The notes under the pieces are model-generated. The model was not told the origin of the DNA. It saw nothing but the letters and a program-made list of their open reading frames with translations, and searched no databases. Below, one piece after another: positions 24,279 to 33,454 of a DNA stretch of 33,839 bases; position 1 is the first letter of the stretch, and every line of letters starts with the position of its first letter. Origin of the DNA: Rhizobiales bacterium UBA1912 (GTDB lineage: Bacteria > Pseudomonadota > Alphaproteobacteria > Rhizobiales > Devosiaceae); contig DDGC01000017.1 in assembly GCA_002337455.1 (NCBI GenBank), positions 1-33,839 of the forward strand. The letters are read 5' to 3'. The position numbers and the translations under genes are program-made.

Positions 24279-25370
24279 ATGCACAAGCCATTGATTTTCC
24301 TCAGTGTTACCGCCACCCTGATGGCCACCGCCGCCGTTGCGCAAGCCCAGACCGTCAACATCTACAACTGGTCTGACTACATCGCCGAAGACACGCTCGA
24401 AAAGTTCACCGCCGAAACCTCCATCGCCACCAATTACGACGTTTTCGACTCCAACGAAATCGTCGAAGCCCGCCTCCTGGCGGGCTCTTCAGGCTACGAT
24501 GTCGTTGTTCCGTCAGGCTTTTTCCTCGAGCGCCAGATCCCCATCGGCCTGTTCCAGACGCTCGACAAGTCCAAGCTCCCCAACATCGAAAACCTCGACC
24601 CCGCCATCATGGCCATCGTCGAGGCCCACGATCCCGGCGCCGAGTATGCCGTCCCCTACATGTGGGGCACCACCGGCATCGGCTACAACGTCGGCATGAT
24701 CACCGAACGGCTCGGCGAAGACGGCCCGCTCGAAAGCTGGGACCTGCTCTTTGACCCCGAAACCGCCGCCCAGCTTGCCGATTGCGGCATCTCGGTCCTC
24801 GACGCCCCGGTCGAAATGGTCGCCGCAGCGCTCAACTATCTCGGCCTCGATCCCAACTCCGAAGCCCCCGAGGACCTCGAACAGGCCGAGCAACTGATCG
24901 GCTCGATCCGCCCCCATATCCGCTCGTTCCATTCCTCCCAGTACATTTCCGATCTCGCCAACGGCGAAATCTGTCTGGCCGTGGGCTATTCGGGTGACAT
25001 CTTCATCGCCGCCGATCGCGCCGCCGAAGCCGGCCAAGGCGTTGAAATCGCTTACGTCATCCCCGAAGAGGGCGCTTCGATCTGGTTCGATATGATGGCC
25101 GTTCCCGCCGACGCACCGAACCCCGATGCCGCGCACGCCTTCATCAACTTCATCCTCGAACCGCAGATCTCCGCCGACATCACCAACTATGTCTGGTACG
25201 CCAATCCCAACGCGGCGGCCGATGAGTTCGTTGACCCCGAAGTCCTCGGGGACCCGGCGATCTATCCGACCGAGGAGGTCATGGCCAACCTCTTCCCGCT
25301 CAAGGCTCGCTCGCCCTCATATGATCGGCTCTTGACCCGCGCCTGGACCCGGATCAAGACCGGCGTCTAA
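24279..25370 (+). CDS. potF: Polyamine ABC importer binding protein (PotF/PotD-like)
   Basis: A 363-residue periplasmic protein with a signal peptide (cut near AQAQ). The mature start YNWSDYIAEDTLEKF matches PotF/PotD, whose Trp-Ser-Asp-Tyr residues form the polyamine pocket. The length fits PotF (about 370). It binds putrescine or spermidine and hands it to the PotGHI complex encoded next. The order F-G-H-I follows the E. coli putrescine system. A hairpin separates potF from potG, consistent with higher expression of the binding protein. Confidence 0.93.
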   Translation: MHKPLIFLSVTATLMATAAVAQAQTVNIYNWSDYIAEDTLEKFTAETSIATNYDVFDSNEIVEARLLAGSSGYDVVVPSGFFLERQIPIGLFQTLDKSKLPNIENLDPAIMAIVEAHDPGAEYAVPYMWGTTGIGYNVGMITERLGEDGPLESWDLLFDPETAAQLADCGISVLDAPVEMVAAALNYLGLDPNSEAPEDLEQAEQLIGSIRPHIRSFHSSQYISDLANGEICLAVGYSGDIFIAADRAAEAGQGVEIAYVIPEEGASIWFDMMAVPADAPNPDAAHAFINFILEPQISADITNYVWYANPNAAADEFVDPEVLGDPAIYPTEEVMANLFPLKARSPSYDRLLTRAWTRIKTGV

Positions 25371-25386
25371 GCGACCAGTGTTGCAT

Positions 25387-25412
25387 GGCAGGGCGCATTA
25401 TGGTGCCCTGCC
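25387..25412 (+). terminator. Hairpin between potF and potG
   Basis: An 8-bp stem (GGCAGGGC / GCCCTGCC) with a 10-nt loop followed by AATTCTTCT. It is weak as a terminator, so it may attenuate or stabilise the potF transcript. Confidence 0.55.
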
Positions 25413-25426
25413 AATTCTTCTAGAGT

Positions 25427-25467
25427 GCTTCCAGGATAAGCGGGCACCACTTATCCGGTTCGGAAGC
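25427..25467. repeat. Nested palindromic intergenic repeat, copy 2
   Basis: Outer arms are GCTTCC / GGAAGC. Inner arms are GGATAAGCGG / CCACTTATCC with one C-A mismatch and a GCA loop. It has the same spacer layout (A, then GGTTC) as copy 1 at 18177 but different paired bases, showing compensatory change. Confidence 0.75.
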
Positions 25468-25486
25468 GCGACCAAAGACTCCGGGG

Positions 25487-26644
25487 GTGGGGAATCCACT
25501 GTTGAAAAAGCCTCAAATCGCCGCCGATGCACGCCCCTGGCGTGATGCGGGCGCCAAGCCGTTTGTGCGCATTCGCAACGTCACCAAGACTTTCGGCGAC
25601 GTTTATGCCGTCGACGACGTGTCCCTCGACATCTACAAGGGCGAGCTCTTCTGCCTGCTCGGCGGATCGGGCTCGGGCAAGTCGACGCTTTTGCGCATGC
25701 TCGCCGGGTTCGAATCGATCACCACGGGCACCATCGAGATCGACGGTCAGGACATGGCCAACGTTGCCCCCTACCAGCGCCCGATCAACATGATGTTTCA
25801 GTCCTATGCGCTCTTTCCGCATATGACCGTCGAAAGCAACATCGCCTACGGCCTCAAGCGCGAAGGCATGGCGCGGTCCGACATTTCGGATCGAGTTGCA
25901 GAGCTTTTAAAGCTCACCCGCCTTGAGCCCTTTGCCAGGCGCAAGCCGCATCAGCTTTCCGGCGGCCAGCGTCAGCGCGTCGCCCTTGCCCGGTCGCTGG
26001 CCAAGCGCCCCAAACTGCTCCTGCTCGATGAACCTCTGGGCGCGCTCGACAAGAAGCTGCGCGAGGAAACACAGTACGAACTGGTCAAGATCCAGGAAAG
26101 CCTCGGCGTGACCTTCATCGTGGTCACCCACGATCAGGAAGAAGCCATGACGCTCTCGACCCGCATCGGGGTGATGAACGACGGCAAGATCGCCCAGATC
26201 GGTGAACCCCAGGAAATCTACGAGTTCCCCAACTCCCGCTTCGTGGCCGGGTTCGTCGGGTCGGTCAACATGTTCGAAGGTGTCGTCACCGAAGACGAGG
26301 ACGACCACATCCGTGTTGATTCCTCGGCCGAGGCGGGCTGTGACATCTATGTGTCCCACGGCGTCGACTGCGCCCCCGAACAAACGCTCTGGTACGCCAT
26401 CCGCCCTGAAAAAATGGTGCTGTCACGTGAGCGCCCCGCAGGCGATGCCAACATCACCCACGGTTTGGTCGAAGACGTGGCCTATCTCGGCGATATGAGC
26501 GTCTTCCGCATCGTGCTCGACAGCGGCAAGCGCATCCACGTCTCCCAGACAAACGTCTCGCGCTACGATCCCGAGTCCATCAGCTGGGATGAAAAGGTGT
26601 TCATCTCGTGGGAGGCAGACGCCGGGGCGGTGCTGACCTCATGA
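25487..26644 (+). CDS. potG: Polyamine ABC importer ATPase (PotG-like)
   Basis: A 385-residue ATPase with Walker A GGSGSGKST (59-67), Gln105, LSGGQ (157-161) and Walker B LLLLDEP (177-183). A C-terminal TOBE/MOP-like region (about 290-370) is typical of PotA/PotG. It powers the PotF-dependent importer. The start is uncertain: GTG at 25487 has no good ribosome site, whereas TTG at 25502 (MKKPQIAADARPW) has GGGGA about 8 bases before it. The stop overlaps potH by 4 bp (ATGA). Confidence 0.93.
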   Translation: MGNPLLKKPQIAADARPWRDAGAKPFVRIRNVTKTFGDVYAVDDVSLDIYKGELFCLLGGSGSGKSTLLRMLAGFESITTGTIEIDGQDMANVAPYQRPINMMFQSYALFPHMTVESNIAYGLKREGMARSDISDRVAELLKLTRLEPFARRKPHQLSGGQRQRVALARSLAKRPKLLLLDEPLGALDKKLREETQYELVKIQESLGVTFIVVTHDQEEAMTLSTRIGVMNDGKIAQIGEPQEIYEFPNSRFVAGFVGSVNMFEGVVTEDEDDHIRVDSSAEAGCDIYVSHGVDCAPEQTLWYAIRPEKMVLSRERPAGDANITHGLVEDVAYLGDMSVFRIVLDSGKRIHVSQTNVSRYDPESISWDEKVFISWEADAGAVLTS

Positions 26645-27594
26645 GCGCGGGAGGAATCTCTCCACGGCGCAGGGCATGGGCCTTCATCACCAATGCACTG
26701 TACCGGCTTGGCATTTCGGGGCGAACCGCCCTCATCCTCGCGCCCACTCTTTGGCTGGCGGTATTCTTCCTGATCCCGCTGCTCGTGGTCTTCAAGATCG
26801 CCCTAAGCGCCTTCGCACTGGGTCAGCCGCCCTATCTGCCCATGTTCGACTGGGGTGCCGATGGATCCCTGTCCATCACGCTCCATTTCTCGAACTTCCT
26901 GTTCATCCTGCAGGACGCGCTTTATGCCAACGCCTATATCAATTCGGTGCGCATCGCAGCGATCTCGACGGCTATCTCGCTGGTCCTGGCCTACCCCATG
27001 GCATGGTTCATCGCGCGGTCCGATGACAAGTACCGCAATCTATTGCTCATGCTGGTCATCCTGCCTTTCTGGACGTCGTTTCTTTTGCGCGTCTATGCAT
27101 GGATGGGCTTTCTGGGCCGCAACGGCATCATCAACAACGCGCTGATCAGCCTCGGCATCATCGATGAACCGATCACCATGCTCCAGACCGAAGGCGCGGT
27201 GTTTGTGGGCATCGTTTATACCTACCTGCCTTTCATGATTCTTCCGATCTATACGGCCTTGGTTAAGCTCGATCAGAGCCTGATCGAGGCATCGGCCGAT
27301 CTGGGCGCTCAGCCCCTGATGACGTTTCTGACCGTAACGCTCCCGCTGTCCATGCCCGGCGTCATTGCCGGCTCCATGCTGGTGTTCATTCCGGCTATCG
27401 GCGAATTCGTCATTCCCTCGCTGCTGGGTGGCGCCGATACGTTGATGATCGGCCGCGTACTCTGGGACGAGTTCTTCGCCAACCGCGATTGGCCCGTGGC
27501 CTCCGCCGTGGCCATCGTCATGCTGGTGATACTCGTCGTTCCGATCATGCTGCTGAGCCGTGCCCAGAATGCCGTTGTGGAGAAGGACGCATGA
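26641..27594 (+). CDS. potH: Polyamine ABC importer permease (PotH-like)
   Basis: A 317-residue permease with about six helices and the EAA loop (LIEASADLGAQPLMTFLTVTLP), with the long cytoplasmic N-terminus seen in PotH. The ATG overlaps the potG stop by 4 bp and its own stop overlaps potI by 4 bp, so translation is coupled. It pairs with PotI to form the channel. Confidence 0.92.
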   Translation: MSAGGISPRRRAWAFITNALYRLGISGRTALILAPTLWLAVFFLIPLLVVFKIALSAFALGQPPYLPMFDWGADGSLSITLHFSNFLFILQDALYANAYINSVRIAAISTAISLVLAYPMAWFIARSDDKYRNLLLMLVILPFWTSFLLRVYAWMGFLGRNGIINNALISLGIIDEPITMLQTEGAVFVGIVYTYLPFMILPIYTALVKLDQSLIEASADLGAQPLMTFLTVTLPLSMPGVIAGSMLVFIPAIGEFVIPSLLGGADTLMIGRVLWDEFFANRDWPVASAVAIVMLVILVVPIMLLSRAQNAVVEKDA

Positions 27595-28391
27595 GACGCG
27601 GATATTTCACCACAATCATGGCGATCATCGGCTTTGCATTTCTCTATGCGCCCATCGTCTCGCTCGTGGTTTTTTCGTTCAACGAAAGCCGGCTGGTTAC
27701 GGTCTGGACCGGCTTTTCCCTGCGTTGGTACGCGGCGCTTTTCAATGATTCCCAGGTTGTGGCCGCCGGGCTGTTGAGCCTCCAGATCGCCGCTGTGAGC
27801 GCCAGTATCGCCACTGTGCTCGGCACGCTGGCCGGTATCGCGCTCACCCGGCTCGGAAAGTTCCGCGGCAAGACGGCGCTGACCGGCATGGTCTCGGCGC
27901 CTCTGGTCATGCCCGAAGTCATCACCGGCCTTTCGGCCCTGCTTTTGTTCGTATCCATGGATGCCCTGCTCGGCTGGCCCGGCGGTCGCGGCTTTACGAC
28001 AATCACCATCGCCCACTCCACCTTCTGCATGGCCTATGTCACAGTCGTCGTGCGCTCGCGCCTCGTGGATATGGACCGCTCGCTCGATGAAGCGGCAATG
28101 GACCTGGGCGCCACGCCATTGCGCGTGTTCTTCGACATCACCCTTCCCATCATCGCCCCCGCGCTGATCTCGGGCTGGCTCCTGGCCTTTACGCTCTCAT
28201 TGGATGATCTGGTCATCGCCAGCTTCGTTTCCGGGCCGGGGTCGTCCACTCTACCCATGGTGATTTTCTCCAAAATCCGCCTCGGCGTGTCGCCCGACGT
28301 CAACGCGCTGGCCACCATAATCATCGGCATCGTGGCCATTGGCGTTGTCGCGGCCACCGTCATCGGTGCCCGCCGTCAGCCCAACGCCTGA
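27591..28391 (+). CDS. potI: Polyamine ABC importer permease (PotI-like)
   Basis: A 266-residue permease with about six helices and an EAA loop (LDEAAMDLGATPLRVFFDITLP) that parallels that of PotH. It opens with the membrane helix TIMAIIGFAFLYAPIVSLVV, followed by FNESR, characteristic of PotI/PotC. The ATG overlaps the potH stop by 4 bp. An aminotransferase gene follows after 14 bp. Confidence 0.92.
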   Translation: MRRGYFTTIMAIIGFAFLYAPIVSLVVFSFNESRLVTVWTGFSLRWYAALFNDSQVVAAGLLSLQIAAVSASIATVLGTLAGIALTRLGKFRGKTALTGMVSAPLVMPEVITGLSALLLFVSMDALLGWPGGRGFTTITIAHSTFCMAYVTVVVRSRLVDMDRSLDEAAMDLGATPLRVFFDITLPIIAPALISGWLLAFTLSLDDLVIASFVSGPGSSTLPMVIFSKIRLGVSPDVNALATIIIGIVAIGVVAATVIGARRQPNA

Positions 28392-28405
28392 GCGAGAGAC
28401 CGCCC

Positions 28406-29572
28406 ATGTCCGCTACTGCCCGCCCCCAGGTTTCGGCCCTGTCCTCCTCGCGCATTCGCGACATCGCCAATGCCGGCATGGGCCGGACCGACATCGCCGC
28501 CTTCTGGTTCGGTGAGGGTGACGAGGTAACCCCGCAATTCATCCGTGAGGCCGCGCAAAACGCACTGGCCGACGGCGAAACCTTCTATGTCCACAATCTT
28601 GGCCTCCCTCAGCTGCGCGAGGCCGTCGCTGCCTATGAAAGCAGGCTGCAAGCCATATCCACCAGCCCCGAGCAGATCGCCATCACCGGCTCGGGCGTCT
28701 CGGCATTGATGATTGCCAACCAGCTCATTGTCTCACCCGGAGACAAGGTGGTGGTCATCACCCCGATCTGGCCCAACATCGCCGAAGCGCCCCGGCTTCT
28801 GGGAGCCGAGATCGTCCGCTTCCCGCTGAGCGTTGCAGACGGCAAGTGGTCGCTGGACCTCGACAGGCTGCTCGATGCGCTCACGCCTGACACGCGCATG
28901 GTAATCGTCAACGCACCCAACAATCCCACCGGGTTCACCATCGACCAGGACACGCAGAAAATCATCCTCGATCACTGCCGCAAGCAGGGTATCTGGGTCT
29001 TGTCCGACGAAGTTTACGAACGCCTGATCTTTGACGGCAGCAACGCCGCGCCATCGATGCTCAGGCACGCCGAACCCGACGACCGCATCATCCGCGTCAA
29101 TTCCTTTTCCAAATCCTGGCGCATGACCGGCTGGCGGTTGGGCTGGCTGACCCTGCCCCGGGCCATGATGGCCGACGTTCCAAAAGTCATCGAATACAAC
29201 ACCTCCTGTGCTCCGTCCTTTATCCAGAAGGGTGGCCTGGCAGCGCTGACCGACCCCAGGGGTGAGGAGACGATCGCCGCGCTCAAGTCGGGCCTTACAG
29301 CGTCTCGCAGCACTTTGCTGGATGGTCTTGCCCGCATGGGCCGCATCGAAATCCCGGACGCAGATGGCGCCATGTACGCCTTCTTCCGCATCGACGGCGC
29401 ACCCGACGATATGGCGACGGCCACAACCCTTGTCACCGATTACGGGCTGGGCCTGGCGCCCGGCAGCGCCTTCGGGCCTGAAGGTGAGGGCTGGCTGCGC
29501 TGGTGCTTTGCCGCAAAGCCGGAAAAGATTGCCGTGGGCCTCGAGCGGCTGGAGCGCTTTCTCAACCGTTGA
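28406..29572 (+). CDS. PLP-dependent aminotransferase, class I/II
   Basis: A 388-residue fold-type I aminotransferase. It shows NAPNNPTG (169-176) with the pyridine-contacting region Asp201-Tyr204 (DEVY), the Schiff-base lysine in SFSKSWRMTGWRLGW (Lys236), and a C-terminal Arg in the carboxylate-binding stretch (GWLRWCFA). It transfers amino groups between an amino acid and a keto acid. Only 14 bp separate it from potI, so it is probably transcribed with the importer and may act on an amino compound linked to polyamine use. The exact substrate is unknown. Its stop overlaps the 3' end of the convergent hydrolase gene by 11 bp. Confidence 0.92.
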   Translation: MSATARPQVSALSSSRIRDIANAGMGRTDIAAFWFGEGDEVTPQFIREAAQNALADGETFYVHNLGLPQLREAVAAYESRLQAISTSPEQIAITGSGVSALMIANQLIVSPGDKVVVITPIWPNIAEAPRLLGAEIVRFPLSVADGKWSLDLDRLLDALTPDTRMVIVNAPNNPTGFTIDQDTQKIILDHCRKQGIWVLSDEVYERLIFDGSNAAPSMLRHAEPDDRIIRVNSFSKSWRMTGWRLGWLTLPRAMMADVPKVIEYNTSCAPSFIQKGGLAALTDPRGEETIAALKSGLTASRSTLLDGLARMGRIEIPDADGAMYAFFRIDGAPDDMATATTLVTDYGLGLAPGSAFGPEGEGWLRWCFAAKPEKIAVGLERLERFLNR

Positions 29573-30440
29573 TATGCCGTTCGAGAAACGCCAACACGTC
29601 ATCGAGCACTGAATAGCGCCAACGCAGCGGCCTCGCCAACGACACAAGGGTATCGGCGTGATTGCCCCCGTCATAGACCTTGAGCGAGACATCCGTTCCG
29701 CTCGCGGTCATCCGTTCGGCCAGCGCCACCGAGTTGCGCAGATAAACCGTCTCATCATCTTCCCCATGCCCCAGAAACACCGGCGGCAACCCCTCCGAAA
29801 CAAGATTGACCGGCTGGGTTCGTTCAGGGTGCGGGAAATCGCCAAACGCGTTCTGCGACTGCGACACATCGAAGGGGTAGAAATCGTAAGGCCCCGACAG
29901 CCCCACAACGGCCCTGATTTTGGTGAGATCGACCCCGAATTGAGGATCGAGAGCCAGCATCATGATGTTGTAGGCGCCCGCCGAATGGCCCATGAGAACC
30001 ATCCGGTTCGGATCGCCGCCATAGCTCCCGATCGTTTCGGCGGTCCATTGGACAGCCAGAGCGTTGTCGGTGATAAAATCGGGATACACCACGTCGGGCA
30101 CCAACCGATAGTCGGCAATCACCGTCACATATCCTCGCGCGGCGAATGCCCGGCCCACAAAGCTGTATTCATCCTTGTCGCCGGCTTCCCAGCCGCCACC
30201 ATAGCCGAAATAGATGACGGGGAGCCCGGTTTCGTCATTGGCTGGCCGATAGATGTCGAGCTTTTGACGCGGATCGGTGCCGAACGCCACATTGCGCTCG
30301 ATTGCAACATCGCCATCCTTGGGAACCAGCGCATTGAAAATGCCGGCAGGCGAGAAGCCATTGGCAAATCCGAAAAGCCCTGAAATTGCCCCCACTGTCA
30401 GTGCTCCCGCCCAGACCAGGGCACGCGTTCTACGATCCAT
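29562..30440 (-). CDS. Alpha/beta hydrolase, membrane-anchored or secreted esterase (paralogue 1)
   Basis: A 292-residue BD-FAE-like esterase. An N-terminal hydrophobic helix (about 8-28) without a clear cut site suggests a membrane anchor. The oxyanion motif is GYGGGW (79-84), the nucleophile elbow GHSAG (Ser153), an acid Asp228/229 and His261. The motif ADYRLVPDV marks the HSL/carboxylesterase type. It is tandem with a paralogue 58 bp away that shares the AGAYN, GPYDFYPF and LDDV blocks. The ATG at 30440 has a weak ribosome site; GTG at 30467 is possible. Confidence 0.9.
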   Translation of the reverse strand: MDRRTRALVWAGALTVGAISGLFGFANGFSPAGIFNALVPKDGDVAIERNVAFGTDPRQKLDIYRPANDETGLPVIYFGYGGGWEAGDKDEYSFVGRAFAARGYVTVIADYRLVPDVVYPDFITDNALAVQWTAETIGSYGGDPNRMVLMGHSAGAYNIMMLALDPQFGVDLTKIRAVVGLSGPYDFYPFDVSQSQNAFGDFPHPERTQPVNLVSEGLPPVFLGHGEDDETVYLRNSVALAERMTASGTDVSLKVYDGGNHADTLVSLARPLRWRYSVLDDVLAFLERHING

Positions 30441-30498
30441 GCCCCTTGATACGTCTTTAGGGCCCACATGGTTTCATGCTTAAACCGGTTTGATGGAT

Positions 30499-31395
30499 TT
30501 ACGCGTCGAGGGCGCCAAGGCTGGAGAAGAAATTCACGACATCGTCGAGCACCGGCGCGCGCCAGCGCAGCATCGCGCCAAGGGCCGTGACGATTTCCAT
30601 GTGCCCGATCCCATCGTAATAACGCTCGTCGACCGGCACGTTGTTTTCGCGCAACTTTCCGGCAAGGGCCGTTGTGTTGTCGGTCTTGACGATCAGATCG
30701 AGGTTGCCGGCGGCAAGAAACATTGGCGGTGACGCAGGGGTCACCAGTCGCACAGGCTGCGTGCCTTCGGGGTTCGGCGCATAGCCGAACGCTTCCCGCA
30801 CTTCGTTGAATTCGAAGGGATAGAAATCGTAGGGGCCCGCAAGTCCAGCGACGCCACGAACCTTGAGGGTCGATCCCGCTTCGCGCAGAAAGGTGGGATC
30901 GAGCCCCAGCATCACAGCGTTGTACGCCCCGGCCGAGTGCCCGGCCAGAAACAGCTTGTCGGGATTGCCACCAAAGGTCGCAATATTGTCCTCGACCCAT
31001 TTGGCCGCAACCGCGATGTCATAGAGAAACGCCGGATAGGTCACTTCCGGCACCAGCCGGTAATCGGCGATGACCGTTACAAAGCCTCGCGATGCCAGCG
31101 CGCGGCCGACGAAATCATACTCCCAGCGCTCTCCCCGGCTCCAACCGCCGCCATAGATGAACATAACGACTGGCGCGTTGCCGCGTGGGTTTTGCTGCAC
31201 ATATACATCCAGCTTGCCGCGCGGTCCGCCAGCATAGGCGATGCCATCCCCCATCTTCATGACCCCGCCATCGACCGCCGTTGGCAGGTTGAACGGATCC
31301 ATGAGGGACACGGCCTGTGCCGAGCCCGGCAGCAAGCCGCTTGCAAGCGCAAACGCACCGGCGGTGCCCATAAAATGGCGACGTGAAACTCTCAT
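30499..31395 (-). CDS. Alpha/beta hydrolase with Tat signal (paralogue 2)
   Basis: A 298-residue esterase, clearly homologous to the previous one (GGGW, GHSAGAYN with Ser154, ADYRLVPEVTYP, GPYDFYPF). Its N-terminus, SRRHFMGTAGAFALASG, is a twin-arginine signal, so it should be exported folded. The two genes, same strand and 58 bp apart, look like a duplication followed by a change of export route. Ester substrate unknown. Confidence 0.9.
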   Translation of the reverse strand: MRVSRRHFMGTAGAFALASGLLPGSAQAVSLMDPFNLPTAVDGGVMKMGDGIAYAGGPRGKLDVYVQQNPRGNAPVVMFIYGGGWSRGERWEYDFVGRALASRGFVTVIADYRLVPEVTYPAFLYDIAVAAKWVEDNIATFGGNPDKLFLAGHSAGAYNAVMLGLDPTFLREAGSTLKVRGVAGLAGPYDFYPFEFNEVREAFGYAPNPEGTQPVRLVTPASPPMFLAAGNLDLIVKTDNTTALAGKLRENNVPVDERYYDGIGHMEIVTALGAMLRWRAPVLDDVVNFFSSLGALDA

Positions 31396-31506
31396 TGCGG
31401 CCGTGATGATTTGAAGAAAATTATGTCTGTTGGCTGTCCTGCCGCACGATAACGACCAATTTTGGACGGGATAAGGGCAAGCTCGGCCACAGCGCTTAAG
31501 GAAGTC

Positions 31507-32127
31507 TTACCGCTCGATCACCGGGCGTAGCATCTCAAAGACCGAACTCACTTCCGCATAGTCGCCACGATAGCCGCACCGGGCAATTGTCCCTGCTTTT
31601 TCAATGTCGAACAGCCCGTCGGCGAGGTAGTCGGTATCGATGTGAACCCGCACCACCTGCCCGATCACAAGTTCGCGCGCCAAGCGATTTCCCTCCAGAT
31701 CGACAAGCTCCTTGATTTCGAGCAGCTTGCATTCAAGGCTCGCCGGCGCGCCGCCCACCCGCGGCGGCCCGACCATCTCGGACGCAAGCTTTTCCAATCC
31801 TGCCTCCGCAAATTCATCGACGCCCGCGCTGAAGGCGCCCGAACTGATGTTCATGGCCTCGGCCTGCCGCCGGGTCGCCAGATTGTAGACGAACTCCCCG
31901 GTCGCTTCGATGTTGCTGACCGAATCCTTGCGCCCTTCGCTGCCGAAAATCAGGATCGGCGGCGCCGAACAGAAGATGTTGAAGAAGCTGTAGGGCGCGA
32001 GATTGGCGCGGCCGTCCTCGTCGAGCGAGGACACCCAGCCGATGGGACGTGGCGCAATGATGGCCTTGATCGGGTCATGGGGAAGCCCATGTCCCTGCGC
32101 CGGATCGTACGAATGAAAGCTGGCCAT
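31507..32127 (-). CDS. Flavin reductase-like (FMN-binding split barrel) protein
   Basis: A 206-residue protein with the split-barrel motif APRPIGWVSSLDEDGRANLAPYSFFN (about 25-50) and an EFVYNLATRR stretch, typical of flavin reductase-like/flavoredoxin proteins that bind FMN. It probably transfers electrons or reduces flavins; its partner is unknown. I chose the ATG at 32127, with AAGGAAAG five bases upstream. It is divergent from the MFS transporter, with 127 bp between the starts. Confidence 0.9.
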   Translation of the reverse strand: MASFHSYDPAQGHGLPHDPIKAIIAPRPIGWVSSLDEDGRANLAPYSFFNIFCSAPPILIFGSEGRKDSVSNIEATGEFVYNLATRRQAEAMNISSGAFSAGVDEFAEAGLEKLASEMVGPPRVGGAPASLECKLLEIKELVDLEGNRLARELVIGQVVRVHIDTDYLADGLFDIEKAGTIARCGYRGDYAEVSSVFEMLRPVIER

Positions 32128-32254
32128 GGTGTCTTTCCTTGGGTGGGCGCGCATCGACCACCCGCATTAATCGGGTTTGCCGCCATTGCCAACAGCACTA
32201 CCGTGCCGCTCTCGCGTCGCCGACGCGATTCGCAAGACTAAAGGGCCCTCCAAG

Positions 32255-33454
32255 ATGCTCGCCGCTGTTCGCCAGTTCAATCTCACTGTCTGGCTTGTGA
32301 TCCTCTCGACATTCGCCGGCCGGTTCGTACTGTTCATGATCTGGCCATTTCTGGCTATCCTTCTGTACCGGAAGTTCGGCCTCAACGAGTTCGAGGTCGG
32401 ACTTTTCCTGGCTCTGGCCACGGCTGCGGGCGTCGTATTCGGCTTTTATGTAGGCTATTTGTCCGACAAGCTCGGCCGCCGCAAGATCATGCTGGCCGGC
32501 CTCGTTCTCTCGGTCATTGCCATGATCATTCTGGGAACCGCTGACAGCCTTGTCATGCTGTTTGCCGGGACGCTGCTTCAGTCCCTCGCGCGCCCGATGG
32601 TTGAAGATCCCGGCCGTGCCCTTATGACCGACATGCTCGAAGACCGCGACGTCAAGGACATGGCGCTGCATGTGCGCTATTTCGCGCTCAATGTCGGCGC
32701 CGCACTCGGGCCCATGCTTGGCGCGGCCGCCGGGCTCACCGGCGAGCAAACCACCTTCCTCCTGCTCGGAGCGGTCTACGGCCTCTATCTCGCAGCCGCC
32801 GCTGTCGTCTTCAACACCGAGCGCCCGTTGAAAGGCTCCGCCATGGCCGCCAACTTTTCAGTTGGGGACGTGCTGAACGTCCTTAGGCGCGACAATGCCT
32901 TCCTGCTCTTTGTTTTCGCTGGCCTGCTTGCTTCGATTGCCTACGGCCAGATCGATGCCGGCCTCGTGCAATACCTTCAACAGCAATCCGTCACCGATAT
33001 CGCGACCCTCTATGCCTTCCTGATCGGCACCAACGCCGCCACTATCGTGGTCTTCCAGTTTCCGTTGCTCAAGCTGACGGCTAGGATCTCACCCTTCCTG
33101 CGGGCCATGATTGGTGTGGCTCTGTTCGCTGCCGGCTTTCTCGGCTTCGCCCTGACGCCCGTCGAGCCGCCCTTTGCACTCCTGTTTGCAATGTTCATTC
33201 TCAGCCTCGGGGAAGCCATTCTGTTTCCCACAATGAACATCATCATCGATCGCCTGGCCGTGCCCGAAATGAAGGGCAGCTATTTTGGCGCCTTTTCCTT
33301 CAGCGTCTTCGGCTTCGCGCTTGCCCCGCTTGTTGGCGGGAGCTTGCTTTACTGGCTTGGAGGCTTTGTGCTCTGGCTCTTCATGACAGCGCTTGCGGTC
33401 GTCGTTGCGCTGTTGTTTTTGCTTGCCAACCGTTTTTCTGACCGGACGGTTTGA
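32255..33454 (+). CDS. MFS transporter, 12-helix
   Basis: A 399-residue membrane transporter with about 12 helices. Motif A is GYLSDKLGRRK in the loop after helix 2, and the second half has the matching layout. Length and motifs fit the major facilitator superfamily (likely drug:H+ or sugar class), but the substrate is unknown. The frame is open upstream; the ATG at 32255 has AAAGGG about 9 bases before it and removes a polar leader. A small hairpin (GACCGGA/TCCGGTC, 33440-33461) spans its stop codon. Confidence 0.92.
   Translation: MLAAVRQFNLTVWLVILSTFAGRFVLFMIWPFLAILLYRKFGLNEFEVGLFLALATAAGVVFGFYVGYLSDKLGRRKIMLAGLVLSVIAMIILGTADSLVMLFAGTLLQSLARPMVEDPGRALMTDMLEDRDVKDMALHVRYFALNVGAALGPMLGAAAGLTGEQTTFLLLGAVYGLYLAAAAVVFNTERPLKGSAMAANFSVGDVLNVLRRDNAFLLFVFAGLLASIAYGQIDAGLVQYLQQQSVTDIATLYAFLIGTNAATIVVFQFPLLKLTARISPFLRAMIGVALFAAGFLGFALTPVEPPFALLFAMFILSLGEAILFPTMNIIIDRLAVPEMKGSYFGAFSFSVFGFALAPLVGGSLLYWLGGFVLWLFMTALAVVVALLFLLANRFSDRTV

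Noticed and set aside
24513..25136. A 207-residue minus-strand frame opposite potF
   Set aside because: Gly/Asp/Val-rich shadow typical of the complement of C-ending codons; potF is unambiguous.
28733..29692. A 319-residue minus-strand frame opposite the aminotransferase
   Set aside because: The aminotransferase shows all catalytic motifs, so the antisense frame is a shadow.
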